A DNA stretch of 8,095 bases from an uncultured Eubacterium sp. (GTDB taxonomy: Bacteria; Bacillota; Clostridia; Lachnospirales; Lachnospiraceae), in contig URYE01000093.1 in the NCBI GenBank assembly GCA_900551945.1, positions 1-8,095 of the forward strand, written 5' to 3'. A program made the position numbers and the translations under genes. The notes beneath the pieces are model-generated. The model was not told where the DNA came from and did no database searches. It saw nothing but the letters and a program-made list of their open reading frames with translations. Below are positions 1-6,388 of this stretch, one piece after another; the first letter of the stretch is position 1; every line of letters begins with the position of its first letter.

Positions 1-139
1 GAGAAACATGCTTTGCGAGTTTCTCAAGTTATCGCGACAGTCGCCAAGGTCTTGTGCAAGCACAGACTTTGGCTCGTTGTTCGCGTAAATCAATGCGACA
101 TCGTGTCGCTGATTGCTTTACCGTACCTCCATGTGCGGT
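1..139. other. GC-rich block of consecutive hairpins (candidate structured RNA or dispersed repeat)
   Basis: Four adjacent inverted repeats can be read by eye. GAGAAAC at 1-7 pairs with GTTTCTC at 19-25. An arm at 33-57 pairs with 60-85: CGCGA with TCGCG outside, and a 10-bp stem 43-52/64-73 inside with one G-T pair. GCGACA at 95-100 pairs with TGTCGC at 104-109 around a TCG loop, extended outward by ATCA/TGAT. ACCGTAC at 120-126 pairs with GTGCGGT at 133-139 around loop CTCCAT. The block is clearly GC-richer than the rest of the window. Two plus-strand frames stay open through it (to 144 and 158) and a minus-strand frame is open at 29-142, as expected of GC-rich palindromic DNA; none resembles a known protein. 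It lies upstream of the YgbA-family gene and could be an untranslated leader, the 3' end of an upstream RNA, or an intergenic repeat. It may continue left of the window. Confidence 0.6.
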
Positions 140-186
140 CATAACTGATGGTGTTTGATTTAACGTAATTAGGAAAGGAAAAGGTT

Positions 187-537
187 ATGAATGTAGAAGA
201 AAAAAGACAGCACGAAAAACAAGTATTAACTACTATGTGTAAGATATATTGTAAGGGTAATCATGGTAAGTTAAAAGATGGTAAGCTGTGTCCAGAATGT
301 CAAGAATTATTAGATTATGCACTTTTTAGAACAGATAAGTGTCCATTTATGGAAACAAAGACATTTTGTAGTGCGTGTAAAGTACATTGTTATACGAAAG
401 AAAAGCAGGAAAAAATAAGACAGGTTATGAAGTATGCAGGTTCTAGAATGTTACCAGTTCACCCAATACTTACAATTAGGCATGGAATGGTAACAATGAA
501 AAGTGTACGTCAAAAGAAAAAAGATAAAAAACAATAA
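187..537 (+). CDS. ygbA: YgbA-family (nitrous oxide-stimulated promoter family) small cysteine-rich protein
   Basis: This 116-residue soluble protein matches the YgbA_NO family as I know it. It has an N-terminal REK-like segment with CKIYCKGNH (C18, C22, H26), then LCPEC (C35, C38), a YALFRTDKCPF segment (C52), CSACKVHCY (C61, C64, H67, C68), and a conserved-looking tail KIRQVMKYAGSRML followed by HPILTIRHG. All eight cysteines lie in residues 18-68, which suggests metal or Fe-S binding; this is inferred, not shown. The family is named for E. coli ygbA, which responds to nitric oxide through NsrR; its biochemical function is not established. The last 10 residues are mostly Lys and Gln. The start is supported by AGGAAAGG at 171-178. 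No terminator is visible in the 49 bp before the ABC exporter gene, so the three genes are probably co-transcribed. I did not find a convincing FNR- or NsrR-type operator upstream. Confidence 0.85.
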   Translation: MNVEEKRQHEKQVLTTMCKIYCKGNHGKLKDGKLCPECQELLDYALFRTDKCPFMETKTFCSACKVHCYTKEKQEKIRQVMKYAGSRMLPVHPILTIRHGMVTMKSVRQKKKDKKQ

Positions 538-576
538 ATAATATTAAAATAAAATTTTACATCAGATATTAAGAAT

Positions 577-580
577 GGAG
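577..580 (+). promoter_or_regulatory. Ribosome binding site fixing the start of the first ABC gene at 587
   Basis: GGAG at 577-580 sits 6 nt before ATG 587. The longer reading from ATG 575 would place this motif inside the coding region, and no Shine-Dalgarno-like sequence precedes 575 (ATCAGATATT). The shorter start is therefore preferred. Confidence 0.7.
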
Positions 581-586
581 AACATT

Positions 587-2335
587 ATGTTTCATAAAAG
601 ATTACTAAGTGAGTTTAAAGAGAATAAAAAGCTCGTTATAGGCATGGTGTTGACACAGTGGATATCACTTCTTGCAAATATTGTGCTTATTTATTCAATG
701 GCTGACTTTATTATGAAAATATTTAAAGAAAATGTCAGTCAAAACGATATTTATATGCTTGCAGTAATAGCCATTATGGTATTTATTGTAAGAGCAGTTA
801 TGACAAATCTAAACAGCAGTATGTCGTTTAAGGCTTCTACCGATGTTAAGAAGCGTTTAAGAGAGATGATATTTGAAAAGCTTATGAAGCTTGGAAGCAG
901 TTATAAAGAAAAGATACAGACAGCAGAAGTTGTACAGATTAGTACAGAAGGCGTTGAGCAGTTAGAGATATATTTTGCAAAATACGTTCCACAGTTTTTT
1001 TACAGTTTACTTGCACCACTTACACTGTTTTTCGTTGTAGGAAGAATGAGCCTTAAAGTAGCAGTAGTGTTGCTTATATGTGTTCCATTAATTCCAATGT
1101 CAATTGTAGCAGTTCAAAAGTTCGCTAAGAAAATGTTAAATAAATACTGGGGTACATACACAGAACTTGGAGATACATTTCTTGAGAGTGTACAAGCTCT
1201 TACTACGTTAAAAATATATCAGGCTGATGAAAGATATGCAAAGAAAATGGATATGGAAGCCGAGAAGTTTAGAAAAATTACAATGCGAGTTCTCATAATG
1301 CAGCTTAATTCTGTAAGTATTATGGATTTGGTAGCTTATGGCGGAGCAGCACTTGGAATAATCCTTACAGTTATAGAGTGGCAGGCTGGAAGATTAGACC
1401 TTGCACAAAGCTTTTTTATCATTATGATATCTGCTGAATTTTTCTTACCATTAAGACTTTTAGGTTCATTTTTCCATATAGCTATGAATGGTAATGCAGC
1501 GGCAAATAAGATTTTTAAGCTTCTTGATTTTGAAGAACCAACAGAAAACACGGCTACAAAGTGGAGTATGGGAGATATTGTATGTGAAAATATAAGCTAC
1601 ACATATCCAGATAAAAAAGAAGCTGTTTTAAATGATATATCATTTGTAATACCAGAAAAGCAGCTTACAGCAATTGTAGGTGAGTCAGGGTGTGGAAAGA
1701 GTACATTTATTTCACTTCTTATGAAAGATAGAGGTGACTACAAAGGAAAAATAAGTATAGGTGGAAATGAATTAAAAGCTATTTCAAGTGATGTGCTTAG
1801 AAAAAATGTGACAAGAATACCACACGATGCGTATATATTCTATGGAACACTTTATGACAATCTTAAAATGGGCAATCCAAATGCAGATGAAAATGCAATG
1901 TATAATGCTTTAAAGCTTGTAGATATGTATTATACAGTTTGTGAAAAGGGCGGTCTTAATATGCAGATTGAAGAAAAGGGAGCAAACCTTTCTGGCGGTC
2001 AGAAGCAACGAATTGCGATGGCAAGAGCTATTCTTCACGACACAGATATATATGTATTTGATGAAGCAACTTCAAATGTTGACGTAGAAAGTGAAAATAA
2101 GATAATGGAAGTTGTAGATAAACTTTCAAAGACAAAGACAGTAATTGTAATATATCACAGACTTGCCAACGTTAAAAATGCTGACAATATCATTGTGTTA
2201 AAAGATGGAAAAGTATTAGAGCAGGGCAATCACAAATCCCTTATTGAAAAAAACGGACATTATGCAAAGCTTTACAGTACACAAAGTAAGTTAGAAGCTG
2301 TTATGAATTATCAATTAAATGAAAGCGGGGTGTAA
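587..2335 (+). CDS. Half-size ABC exporter, permease-ATPase fusion, CydD-like subunit
   Basis: The 582-residue protein from ATG 587 has an N-terminal type I exporter membrane domain with about six hydrophobic segments (near residues 17-42, 55-75, 134-152, 156-176, 245-265 and 272-296) and a C-terminal nucleotide-binding domain. Visible ATPase motifs are Walker A GESGCGKST (365-373), signature LSGGQ (468-472), Walker B DIYVFDE (487-493) with the catalytic Glu, D-loop SNVD, and switch His in IYHR (His524). The Q-loop is unusual: RIPHDAYIF has His413 where Gln is normal. It probably pairs with the next gene's product as a heterodimer in the cytoplasmic membrane. Family resemblance is to the CydD/CydC class, whose E. 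coli members export cysteine and glutathione; substrate here is not shown. It could instead export peptides or drugs. It follows the YgbA-family gene, and no cydAB oxidase genes lie in the window. Confidence 0.85.
   Translation: MFHKRLLSEFKENKKLVIGMVLTQWISLLANIVLIYSMADFIMKIFKENVSQNDIYMLAVIAIMVFIVRAVMTNLNSSMSFKASTDVKKRLREMIFEKLMKLGSSYKEKIQTAEVVQISTEGVEQLEIYFAKYVPQFFYSLLAPLTLFFVVGRMSLKVAVVLLICVPLIPMSIVAVQKFAKKMLNKYWGTYTELGDTFLESVQALTTLKIYQADERYAKKMDMEAEKFRKITMRVLIMQLNSVSIMDLVAYGGAALGIILTVIEWQAGRLDLAQSFFIIMISAEFFLPLRLLGSFFHIAMNGNAAANKIFKLLDFEEPTENTATKWSMGDIVCENISYTYPDKKEAVLNDISFVIPEKQLTAIVGESGCGKSTFISLLMKDRGDYKGKISIGGNELKAISSDVLRKNVTRIPHDAYIFYGTLYDNLKMGNPNADENAMYNALKLVDMYYTVCEKGGLNMQIEEKGANLSGGQKQRIAMARAILHDTDIYVFDEATSNVDVESENKIMEVVDKLSKTKTVIVIYHRLANVKNADNIIVLKDGKVLEQGNHKSLIEKNGHYAKLYSTQSKLEAVMNYQLNESGV
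2327..2330 (+). promoter_or_regulatory. Ribosome binding site fixing the start of the second ABC gene at 2340
   Basis: GGGG, within GCGGGGTG, overlaps the last codons of the preceding gene and lies 9 nt before ATG 2340. An upstream in-frame ATG at 2319 would add only seven residues (MKAGCKL) and has no such motif before it. Translational coupling across the 4-bp gap is likely. Confidence 0.6.
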
Positions 2336-2339
2336 GTTA

Positions 2340-3989
2340 ATGGATAAGAAAAGAAATGGTTTTCAAGTCATGTTAGGACTTATAGGTATGATAAAACCAA
2401 TGCTTGGAATAATGCTTCTTGCAATTATCATGGGTTGTATTGGTAATTTTATGGCAATATCCATTACAATTCTTGGCGGTTACGGACTTATGGGCGTAGC
2501 AGGGCTTTATGATAATATGGCAGTAGGAACGATTCTTGTACTTGCCGTTGTATTAGGCGTTATGCGAGGCCCTTTAAGATATGCGGAGCAGGCGTGCAAT
2601 CACTACATTGCATTTAAACTTCTTGCAAGAATACGTCACATGGTATTTAAAGCACTTAGAAAGCTTGCACCGGCAAAACTTGAAGGTGAAAAAAAGGGTA
2701 ATCTTGTATCAATTATAACAAGTGATATTGAGCTTTTAGAAGTGTTTTACGCACATACTATTTCACCAATAATGATTGCTTTTATAGTATCACTTTTAAT
2801 GAGTATATTTATTGGTATGAAAAGTGCAGTACTTGGAATTATTGCAGCCGTATTTTATGTAATCGTTGGTGTAGTAATACCGATTATTAATAGTAAGCTG
2901 GGTCAAGCTACAGGTCAAGAATATAGAAAAGAATTTGGTGAACTTAATACTACAGTTCTTGACAATCTTTATGGACTTGAAGAAATACTTCAATACCAAC
3001 AAAATGACAACCGTTTAAATGATATGAAAAAGAAAACAGAAAGTCTTGAAAAGCTTAATGAGTCTTTAAAGAAAAGTGAATCAAAGCAAAAAATAATAAC
3101 AGACATTGTAATATTATCAGCAGGACTTGTAATGCTTGGCTTAGCTTATATGCTTGAAAGCAAGGGTGCAATTACGACAACTGATGTGGTAATTAGTGTT
3201 ATAGCAATGATGAGTTCTTTTGGTCCAACCGCTGCGTTGTCAGCACTTTCTAACAATCTTCACCACACACTTGCAAGTGGTAATCGAGTTCTTAATCTTT
3301 TAGAAGAAGAACCTATAACTGATGAAATTGTAAATGGACAAGATTTTGTTAAGTCAGATATTAAGTGTGAAAATATAACATTTGCATATCCTAATTCTGA
3401 TAAGGTTATTTTAAGTGATTTTAGTCATACTTTTAAGGAAAATGCAATTCATGGAATTTTAGGTAAGAGTGGTTGTGGTAAATCAACACTTCTTAAACTT
3501 CTTATGAGATTTTTTACAATTGATAAGGGTAGTATTGAGTATGGCAATAAAAATGTCAATGATATTAAGACTTCTTCATTAAGAAGTAATATAGCTTATG
3601 TAACTCAAGAAACATTTCTTTTTCAGGATACAATAGAAAATAACATAAAGGTTGCTAAGGAAAATGCTACAAGAGAAGAAGTACAACAGGCTTGTAAAAA
3701 AGCTTCTATACATAATTTTATAGAGTCATTACCTAATGGATATGACACAATGCTTGCTGAGCTTGGCGACTCTATTTCGGGTGGTGAAAGACAAAGAATA
3801 GGTCTTGCAAGGGCATTTTTGCACAATGGAAATATTATTCTTCTTGATGAGCCTACAAGTAATATTGATAGTCTTAATGAAAGTGTAATACTTAATAGTA
3901 TTAAAAATGAAAGCGAAGGAAAGACAATAATTCTCGTGTCACATAGACAGTCAACGATGGGAATAGCGGAGGAAGTGTTGGAATTTTAA
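2340..3989 (+). CDS. Half-size ABC exporter, permease-ATPase fusion, CydC-like subunit
   Basis: The 549-residue partner of the preceding exporter half starts 4 bp after its stop. It has about six membrane segments (near residues 22-43, 60-77, 143-161, 163-183, 252-272, 278-298). Between the fourth and fifth lies a Lys/Glu-rich helical stretch at about 210-252. The ATPase domain has Walker A GKSGCGKST (375-383), a normal Q-loop YVTQ (Gln423), signature ISGGE (479-483), Walker B IILLDE (499-504), D-loop SNID and H-loop VSHR (His535). The protein ends 14 residues after that His (GIAEEVLEF then stop). It therefore lacks the usual 'vl.dG.i.e.G.h..L' tail that the partner has (KDGKVLEQGNHKSL). With an intact Q-loop here and His in the partner, the dimer would have two unequal ATP sites. 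CydC-like is a class assignment; the substrate is unknown. Confidence 0.85.
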   Translation: MDKKRNGFQVMLGLIGMIKPMLGIMLLAIIMGCIGNFMAISITILGGYGLMGVAGLYDNMAVGTILVLAVVLGVMRGPLRYAEQACNHYIAFKLLARIRHMVFKALRKLAPAKLEGEKKGNLVSIITSDIELLEVFYAHTISPIMIAFIVSLLMSIFIGMKSAVLGIIAAVFYVIVGVVIPIINSKLGQATGQEYRKEFGELNTTVLDNLYGLEEILQYQQNDNRLNDMKKKTESLEKLNESLKKSESKQKIITDIVILSAGLVMLGLAYMLESKGAITTTDVVISVIAMMSSFGPTAALSALSNNLHHTLASGNRVLNLLEEEPITDEIVNGQDFVKSDIKCENITFAYPNSDKVILSDFSHTFKENAIHGILGKSGCGKSTLLKLLMRFFTIDKGSIEYGNKNVNDIKTSSLRSNIAYVTQETFLFQDTIENNIKVAKENATREEVQQACKKASIHNFIESLPNGYDTMLAELGDSISGGERQRIGLARAFLHNGNIILLDEPTSNIDSLNESVILNSIKNESEGKTIILVSHRQSTMGIAEEVLEF

Positions 3990-4013
3990 TATTTTAAAAG
4001 AGTTATGTTGTGA

Positions 4014-4172
4014 AAGATAGCAGTAGGATATAAACAAAAACACACCAATGAAAAAACAAACATCTATATTTGTATGTAATCATCGAACAAAGGTGTTCGC
4101 TGTTGTCGTACAAATATAGATGTTTATTTTTTAAATGGTGCATTTCATTGTTTTATATCCTACTGCTATCTT
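4014..4172 (+). repeat. Long palindromic element, copy 1
   Basis: This is one long irregular hairpin. Outer arms 4014-4034 and 4152-4172 pair perfectly over 21 bp. Next come CACCA 4043-4047 with TGGTG 4136-4140, A6 4051-4056 with T6 4127-4132, and a perfect 17-bp stem 4058-4074/4109-4125. The apex is CGAACA 4084-4089 with TGTTCG 4094-4099 around AAGG. A related copy lies at 6389-6541. Shared parts include ACACACCA (4040-4047), ATTTGTATG (4068-4076), the apical 30 nt (4077-4106; 26 of 30 identical) and AATGGTGCATTT (4134-4145). Similarity also continues past the right arm, TTAC.GTA followed by T5 at 4180-4184. The plus strand is taken as sense because both copies have the T run on that side. 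It contains no open reading frame of note. It could be a structured RNA, a MITE, or a terminator module. Confidence 0.8.
4051..4132. terminator. Possible bidirectional terminator formed by the inner stem of copy 1
   Basis: The 17-bp stem at 4058-4074/4109-4125 is followed on the plus strand by ATTTTTT (4126-4132) and on the minus strand by GTTTTTTC (complement of 4050-4057). It lies between convergent genes that have no other strong terminator. The loop is large (34 nt with its own hairpin), so this is not a textbook terminator and the assignment is functional inference. Confidence 0.4.
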
Positions 4173-4207
4173 ACTGTAGTTTTTAGGCTAAAAGCAAAAT
4201 ATTAAAA

Positions 4208-5317
4208 TTAGCACCAGACTTCGTTTGCAATTTCTTTTACTAGTTTTAATTTTGCCCATTGTTGGTCTTGTGTGAGTTTGTTTCCTATTTCGCAGGAAGC
4301 GAAACCGCATTGTGGGCTTAAGTAAAGGCGGTCGAGTGGAATGTATTTTGCGGCTTCGTGTATTCTTTTTATTACTGTTTCTTTGTCTTCAAGTTCTGGA
4401 CTTTTTGTTGTTATAAGACCGAGAACTACTTTTTTGTCGTCAGAAACTTTAGCAAGTGGAGCAAAGCCGCCTGACCTTTCATCATCATATTCAAGGAAAA
4501 GTGCGTCAACATTTTCCTTAGCGAATACATAGTCGGCAACGCTGTCATAAGGGCCACTTGTAAAGAATGTAGAGTGATAGTTACCACGACAAATATGAGA
4601 AGTAATTACCATGTCATTTGGTCTATTTTCAAGAGCAAGGTTATTAACTTCTAAAAGTTGAGCCTTAACAGCTTCTAAATCTAAACCGAGTGCCTGATAT
4701 CTTTGTTTTGCTGAGTCACCAACAACAGCACCCCAAGTACAGTCGTCAAGCTGTAGATTGCGACAACCTGCGTTATAGAACTGCTTTATTACATCTTGAT
4801 AAGCAACACCAATATCGTGAATTAATTCTTCATTAGTTGCGTAATATTTTCTTGTAGTTTCAAGATTTTGTGGAACAATCATTTGTTGGAACATCTGAGC
4901 AGGAGCAGGAATTGTGTATTTTGCAACAGTATTTTCATCTTCAAATTGTTTTAAAAACTTGAAATATTCAACAAATGGGTGTGGCTTTGCCTTTACTTTT
5001 CCAGTAAGGAATGTATCTTCAAGAAGTGCAAGCTCTGCGTTAAATGCAACTCCACCGCCGTTTTGTTCATGTGCTACACCGTCAAATCCCCACATGAAAT
5101 CAAGGTGCCAATAAGTACGCCTAAATTCTCCGTCTGTTATAATGTGAAAACCTAATTCCTTTTGTTTTGCAACAACATCACATATAGCTTTATCTGTTAT
5201 TTTATCTAATTCTTCTTTACTTAAATTTCCTAAATTATAAGCTTCTTTAGCATCTTTTAATTCTTGTGGTCTTAAAAAACTTCCTACAAAATCATATCTA
5301 AATGGTGTCTTAATCAT
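4208..5317 (-). CDS. Methionine synthase-like protein, MetE C-terminal-domain type (cobalamin-independent, COG0620)
   Basis: This 369-residue cytoplasmic protein matches the single-domain MetE-like family that includes B. subtilis YxjG/YxjH. It opens with the family's RYDFVGSFLRP. The four expected zinc/homocysteine ligands are visible: His241 and Cys243 in SHICRGNY, Glu276 in LFLEYDDERSG, and Cys337 in LSPQCGFAS. ITDGEFRR (60-67) and LQLDDCTW (188-195) are also characteristic. It lacks the N-terminal half of full MetE (about 750 residues), so it probably methylates homocysteine or a related thiol, but the methyl donor (methyltetrahydrofolate, methylated corrinoid or other) cannot be told. 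GGAGG (complement of 5326-5330) lies 8 nt before the start. The 109 bp to the upstream LysR gene holds a LysR-type dyad but no room for a SAM riboswitch, so control is probably by that regulator. Confidence 0.87.
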   Translation of the reverse strand: MIKTPFRYDFVGSFLRPQELKDAKEAYNLGNLSKEELDKITDKAICDVVAKQKELGFHIITDGEFRRTYWHLDFMWGFDGVAHEQNGGGVAFNAELALLEDTFLTGKVKAKPHPFVEYFKFLKQFEDENTVAKYTIPAPAQMFQQMIVPQNLETTRKYYATNEELIHDIGVAYQDVIKQFYNAGCRNLQLDDCTWGAVVGDSAKQRYQALGLDLEAVKAQLLEVNNLALENRPNDMVITSHICRGNYHSTFFTSGPYDSVADYVFAKENVDALFLEYDDERSGGFAPLAKVSDDKKVVLGLITTKSPELEDKETVIKRIHEAAKYIPLDRLYLSPQCGFASCEIGNKLTQDQQWAKLKLVKEIANEVWC

Positions 5318-5358
5318 TTTTATATCCTCCGCTTTGTTATATTAACCTGTTTGGTATG

Positions 5359-5373
5359 GTGATACTCTATCAC
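5359..5373. promoter_or_regulatory. Candidate LysR-type operator upstream of the MetE-like gene
   Basis: GTGATA-CTC-TATCAC is a perfect 6-bp dyad with a 3-bp spacer. It contains the T-N11-A form (T5360, A5372) usual for LysR-family sites. It lies 42 bp upstream of the MetE-like start codon and 54 bp past the stop of the LysR gene. A TAATAT -10-like hexamer on the minus strand (complement of 5339-5344) would put the dyad at its -35 region, where no good -35 is seen, as in an activator-dependent promoter. That -10 leaves a leader of only about 15 nt, so promoter placement is uncertain. Confidence 0.5.
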
Positions 5374-5410
5374 AATATTTGTAATACGAAAAATACAAAA
5401 AAGTTTAGGT

Positions 5411-5435
5411 TATCCATAGTCTTAAACTATGGATA
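5411..5435 (-). terminator. Hairpin terminator of the LysR gene
   Basis: TATCCATAGT (5411-5420) and ACTATGGATA (5426-5435) form a perfect 10-bp stem with a 5-nt loop. It overlaps the LysR stop codon (5427-5429). On the minus strand the stem is followed, after 8 nt, by TTTTTT. The gap before the T run makes it imperfect. It would separate the LysR transcript from the MetE-like gene. Confidence 0.5.
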
Positions 5436-6329
5436 GAGTACTTGTTTTACAGCTTGAATGTAGGAGGTGGCATATCTAGTAAGCATAACATTTTTATGTT
5501 TGATTAATCCAATCTTCATATAACAGTCAGTTTGTAGTGGTTTTGCAATAATATTTTCACCGTTTAACTTTTGGTCAATAATTCCTGAACTTACAGTAAA
5601 GCCGTTAAGTCCTATTACAAGATTAAAGAGAGTTGCTCTATCACGAACTTGTATGTTTTTGGGAAAGTCGAGAACACTTAAAAATTCTTCAGAAAAATAA
5701 AAAGAATTGCGTTCACCTTGTTCAAATGTAAGATAAGGATATTGTTGTAAATCGTTAATAGTCACAATGTCTTTATCAGCAAGTGGGTGTTGTTTGCAAA
5801 TAAAGACGTGAGGTTTTGCAATAAATAATTCTTCAAATATAAGATTGTTCTTTTTTATAAGTTTTGATAGCACTTCTTCGTTATGGTCTGACAAGTATAA
5901 AATACCTAGTTCACTTTTTCCATGAGCAACATCGTCAATGATTTCACCTGTCTGAGTTTCTCTTAAGATAAAATCATATTGATTAGCATCATATTGTTTT
6001 ACTACATCGACAAAAGCATTGACAGCAAAGGAGTAGTGCTGACACGATACACAGAACTTAGGAGCTTTATTGTTGGCATTGCCAAAATGTTGTTTCATTA
6101 TGTCAGCTTGTTCTAATAACATTCTAGCATAGGATAGGAGTTCTTCACCGTCTTTTGTAAGCACGACACCTTTTTTGTATCTAACAAAAGCTGTTATATT
6201 CATTTCATTTTCAAGAGTGTGAATAGCATTACTAAGGCTAGGTTGTGATATAAATAATTTTTCTGCTGCCTGTGTAATATTGCCACATTCAGCGACAGTA
6301 ATAAAGTAATTTAATTGTTGTAAAGTCAT
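5427..6329 (-). CDS. LysR-family transcriptional regulator
   Basis: From ATG 6329 the product is 300 residues, the usual LysR length. It opens MTLQQLNYFITVAECGNITQ, with the winged helix-turn-helix at about residues 18-37 (GNITQAAEKLFISQPSLSNA), then the typical VLTKDGEELLSYA segment and a linker helix. The rest is a periplasmic-binding-protein-like effector domain (about 90-300) with ELGILYL and HPLADKD segments. An in-frame ATG at 6416 adds 29 residues but begins next to the palindromic element, and GGAGG (complement of 6334-6338) sits just before 6329, so the short start is chosen. The regulator is co-oriented with, and upstream of, the MetE-like gene, with a LysR-type dyad between them. 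Sulfur amino acid control is therefore the best guess; the effector is unknown. The second palindromic element lies in its upstream region. Confidence 0.88.
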   Translation of the reverse strand: MTLQQLNYFITVAECGNITQAAEKLFISQPSLSNAIHTLENEMNITAFVRYKKGVVLTKDGEELLSYARMLLEQADIMKQHFGNANNKAPKFCVSCQHYSFAVNAFVDVVKQYDANQYDFILRETQTGEIIDDVAHGKSELGILYLSDHNEEVLSKLIKKNNLIFEELFIAKPHVFICKQHPLADKDIVTINDLQQYPYLTFEQGERNSFYFSEEFLSVLDFPKNIQVRDRATLFNLVIGLNGFTVSSGIIDQKLNGENIIAKPLQTDCYMKIGLIKHKNVMLTRYATSYIQAVKQVLYP

Positions 6330-6333
6330 AGTG

Positions 6334-6338
6334 CCTCC
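6334..6338 (-). promoter_or_regulatory. Ribosome binding site fixing the LysR start at 6329
   Basis: The complement of CCTCC reads GGAGG, 4 nt before ATG 6329, within TTGGAGG. Spacing is short but acceptable. It supports the standard LysR N-terminus MTLQQLNYF over the longer in-frame start at 6416. Confidence 0.7.
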
Positions 6339-6388
6339 AAGAGTGTATATTGTTCTTAAATTTTTGTATTTTACACTTTTGGGTATTA

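Noticed and set aside
29..142. 37-codon minus-strand ORF across the hairpin block
   Set aside because: It has no ribosome binding site, an Arg/Cys-rich product and no recognisable family; it is a translation of palindromic repeat arms.
1..144. C-terminal remnant of an upstream plus-strand gene (frame open from the window edge to TAA 142-144)
   Set aside because: A second plus-strand frame is open as far as 158 and a minus-strand frame is open too, and the DNA is nearly all hairpin arms. Openness is explained by composition, though the upstream sequence is needed to be sure.
575..586. Longer N-terminus of the first ABC gene (start at 575)
   Set aside because: The GGAG ribosome binding site would lie inside the coding sequence and nothing suitable precedes 575; start 587 is better placed.
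2319..2339. Longer N-terminus of the second ABC gene (start at 2319)
   Set aside because: It adds only MKAGCKL, overlaps the upstream gene by 17 bp and lacks a ribosome binding site; GGGG at 2327-2330 serves ATG 2340.
4084..4099. Gram-positive SOS (LexA/DinR) box CGAAC...GTTCG in the palindrome apex
   Set aside because: The half sites are 6 nt apart rather than the required 4, copy 2 has GTTTG, and the site lies at the tip of a conserved hairpin away from any DNA-repair promoter.
5318..5426. SAM (S-box) riboswitch or T-box upstream of the MetE-like gene
   Set aside because: The gap is only 109 bp, partly occupied by the LysR terminator, and shows neither S-box nor T-box conserved sequence.
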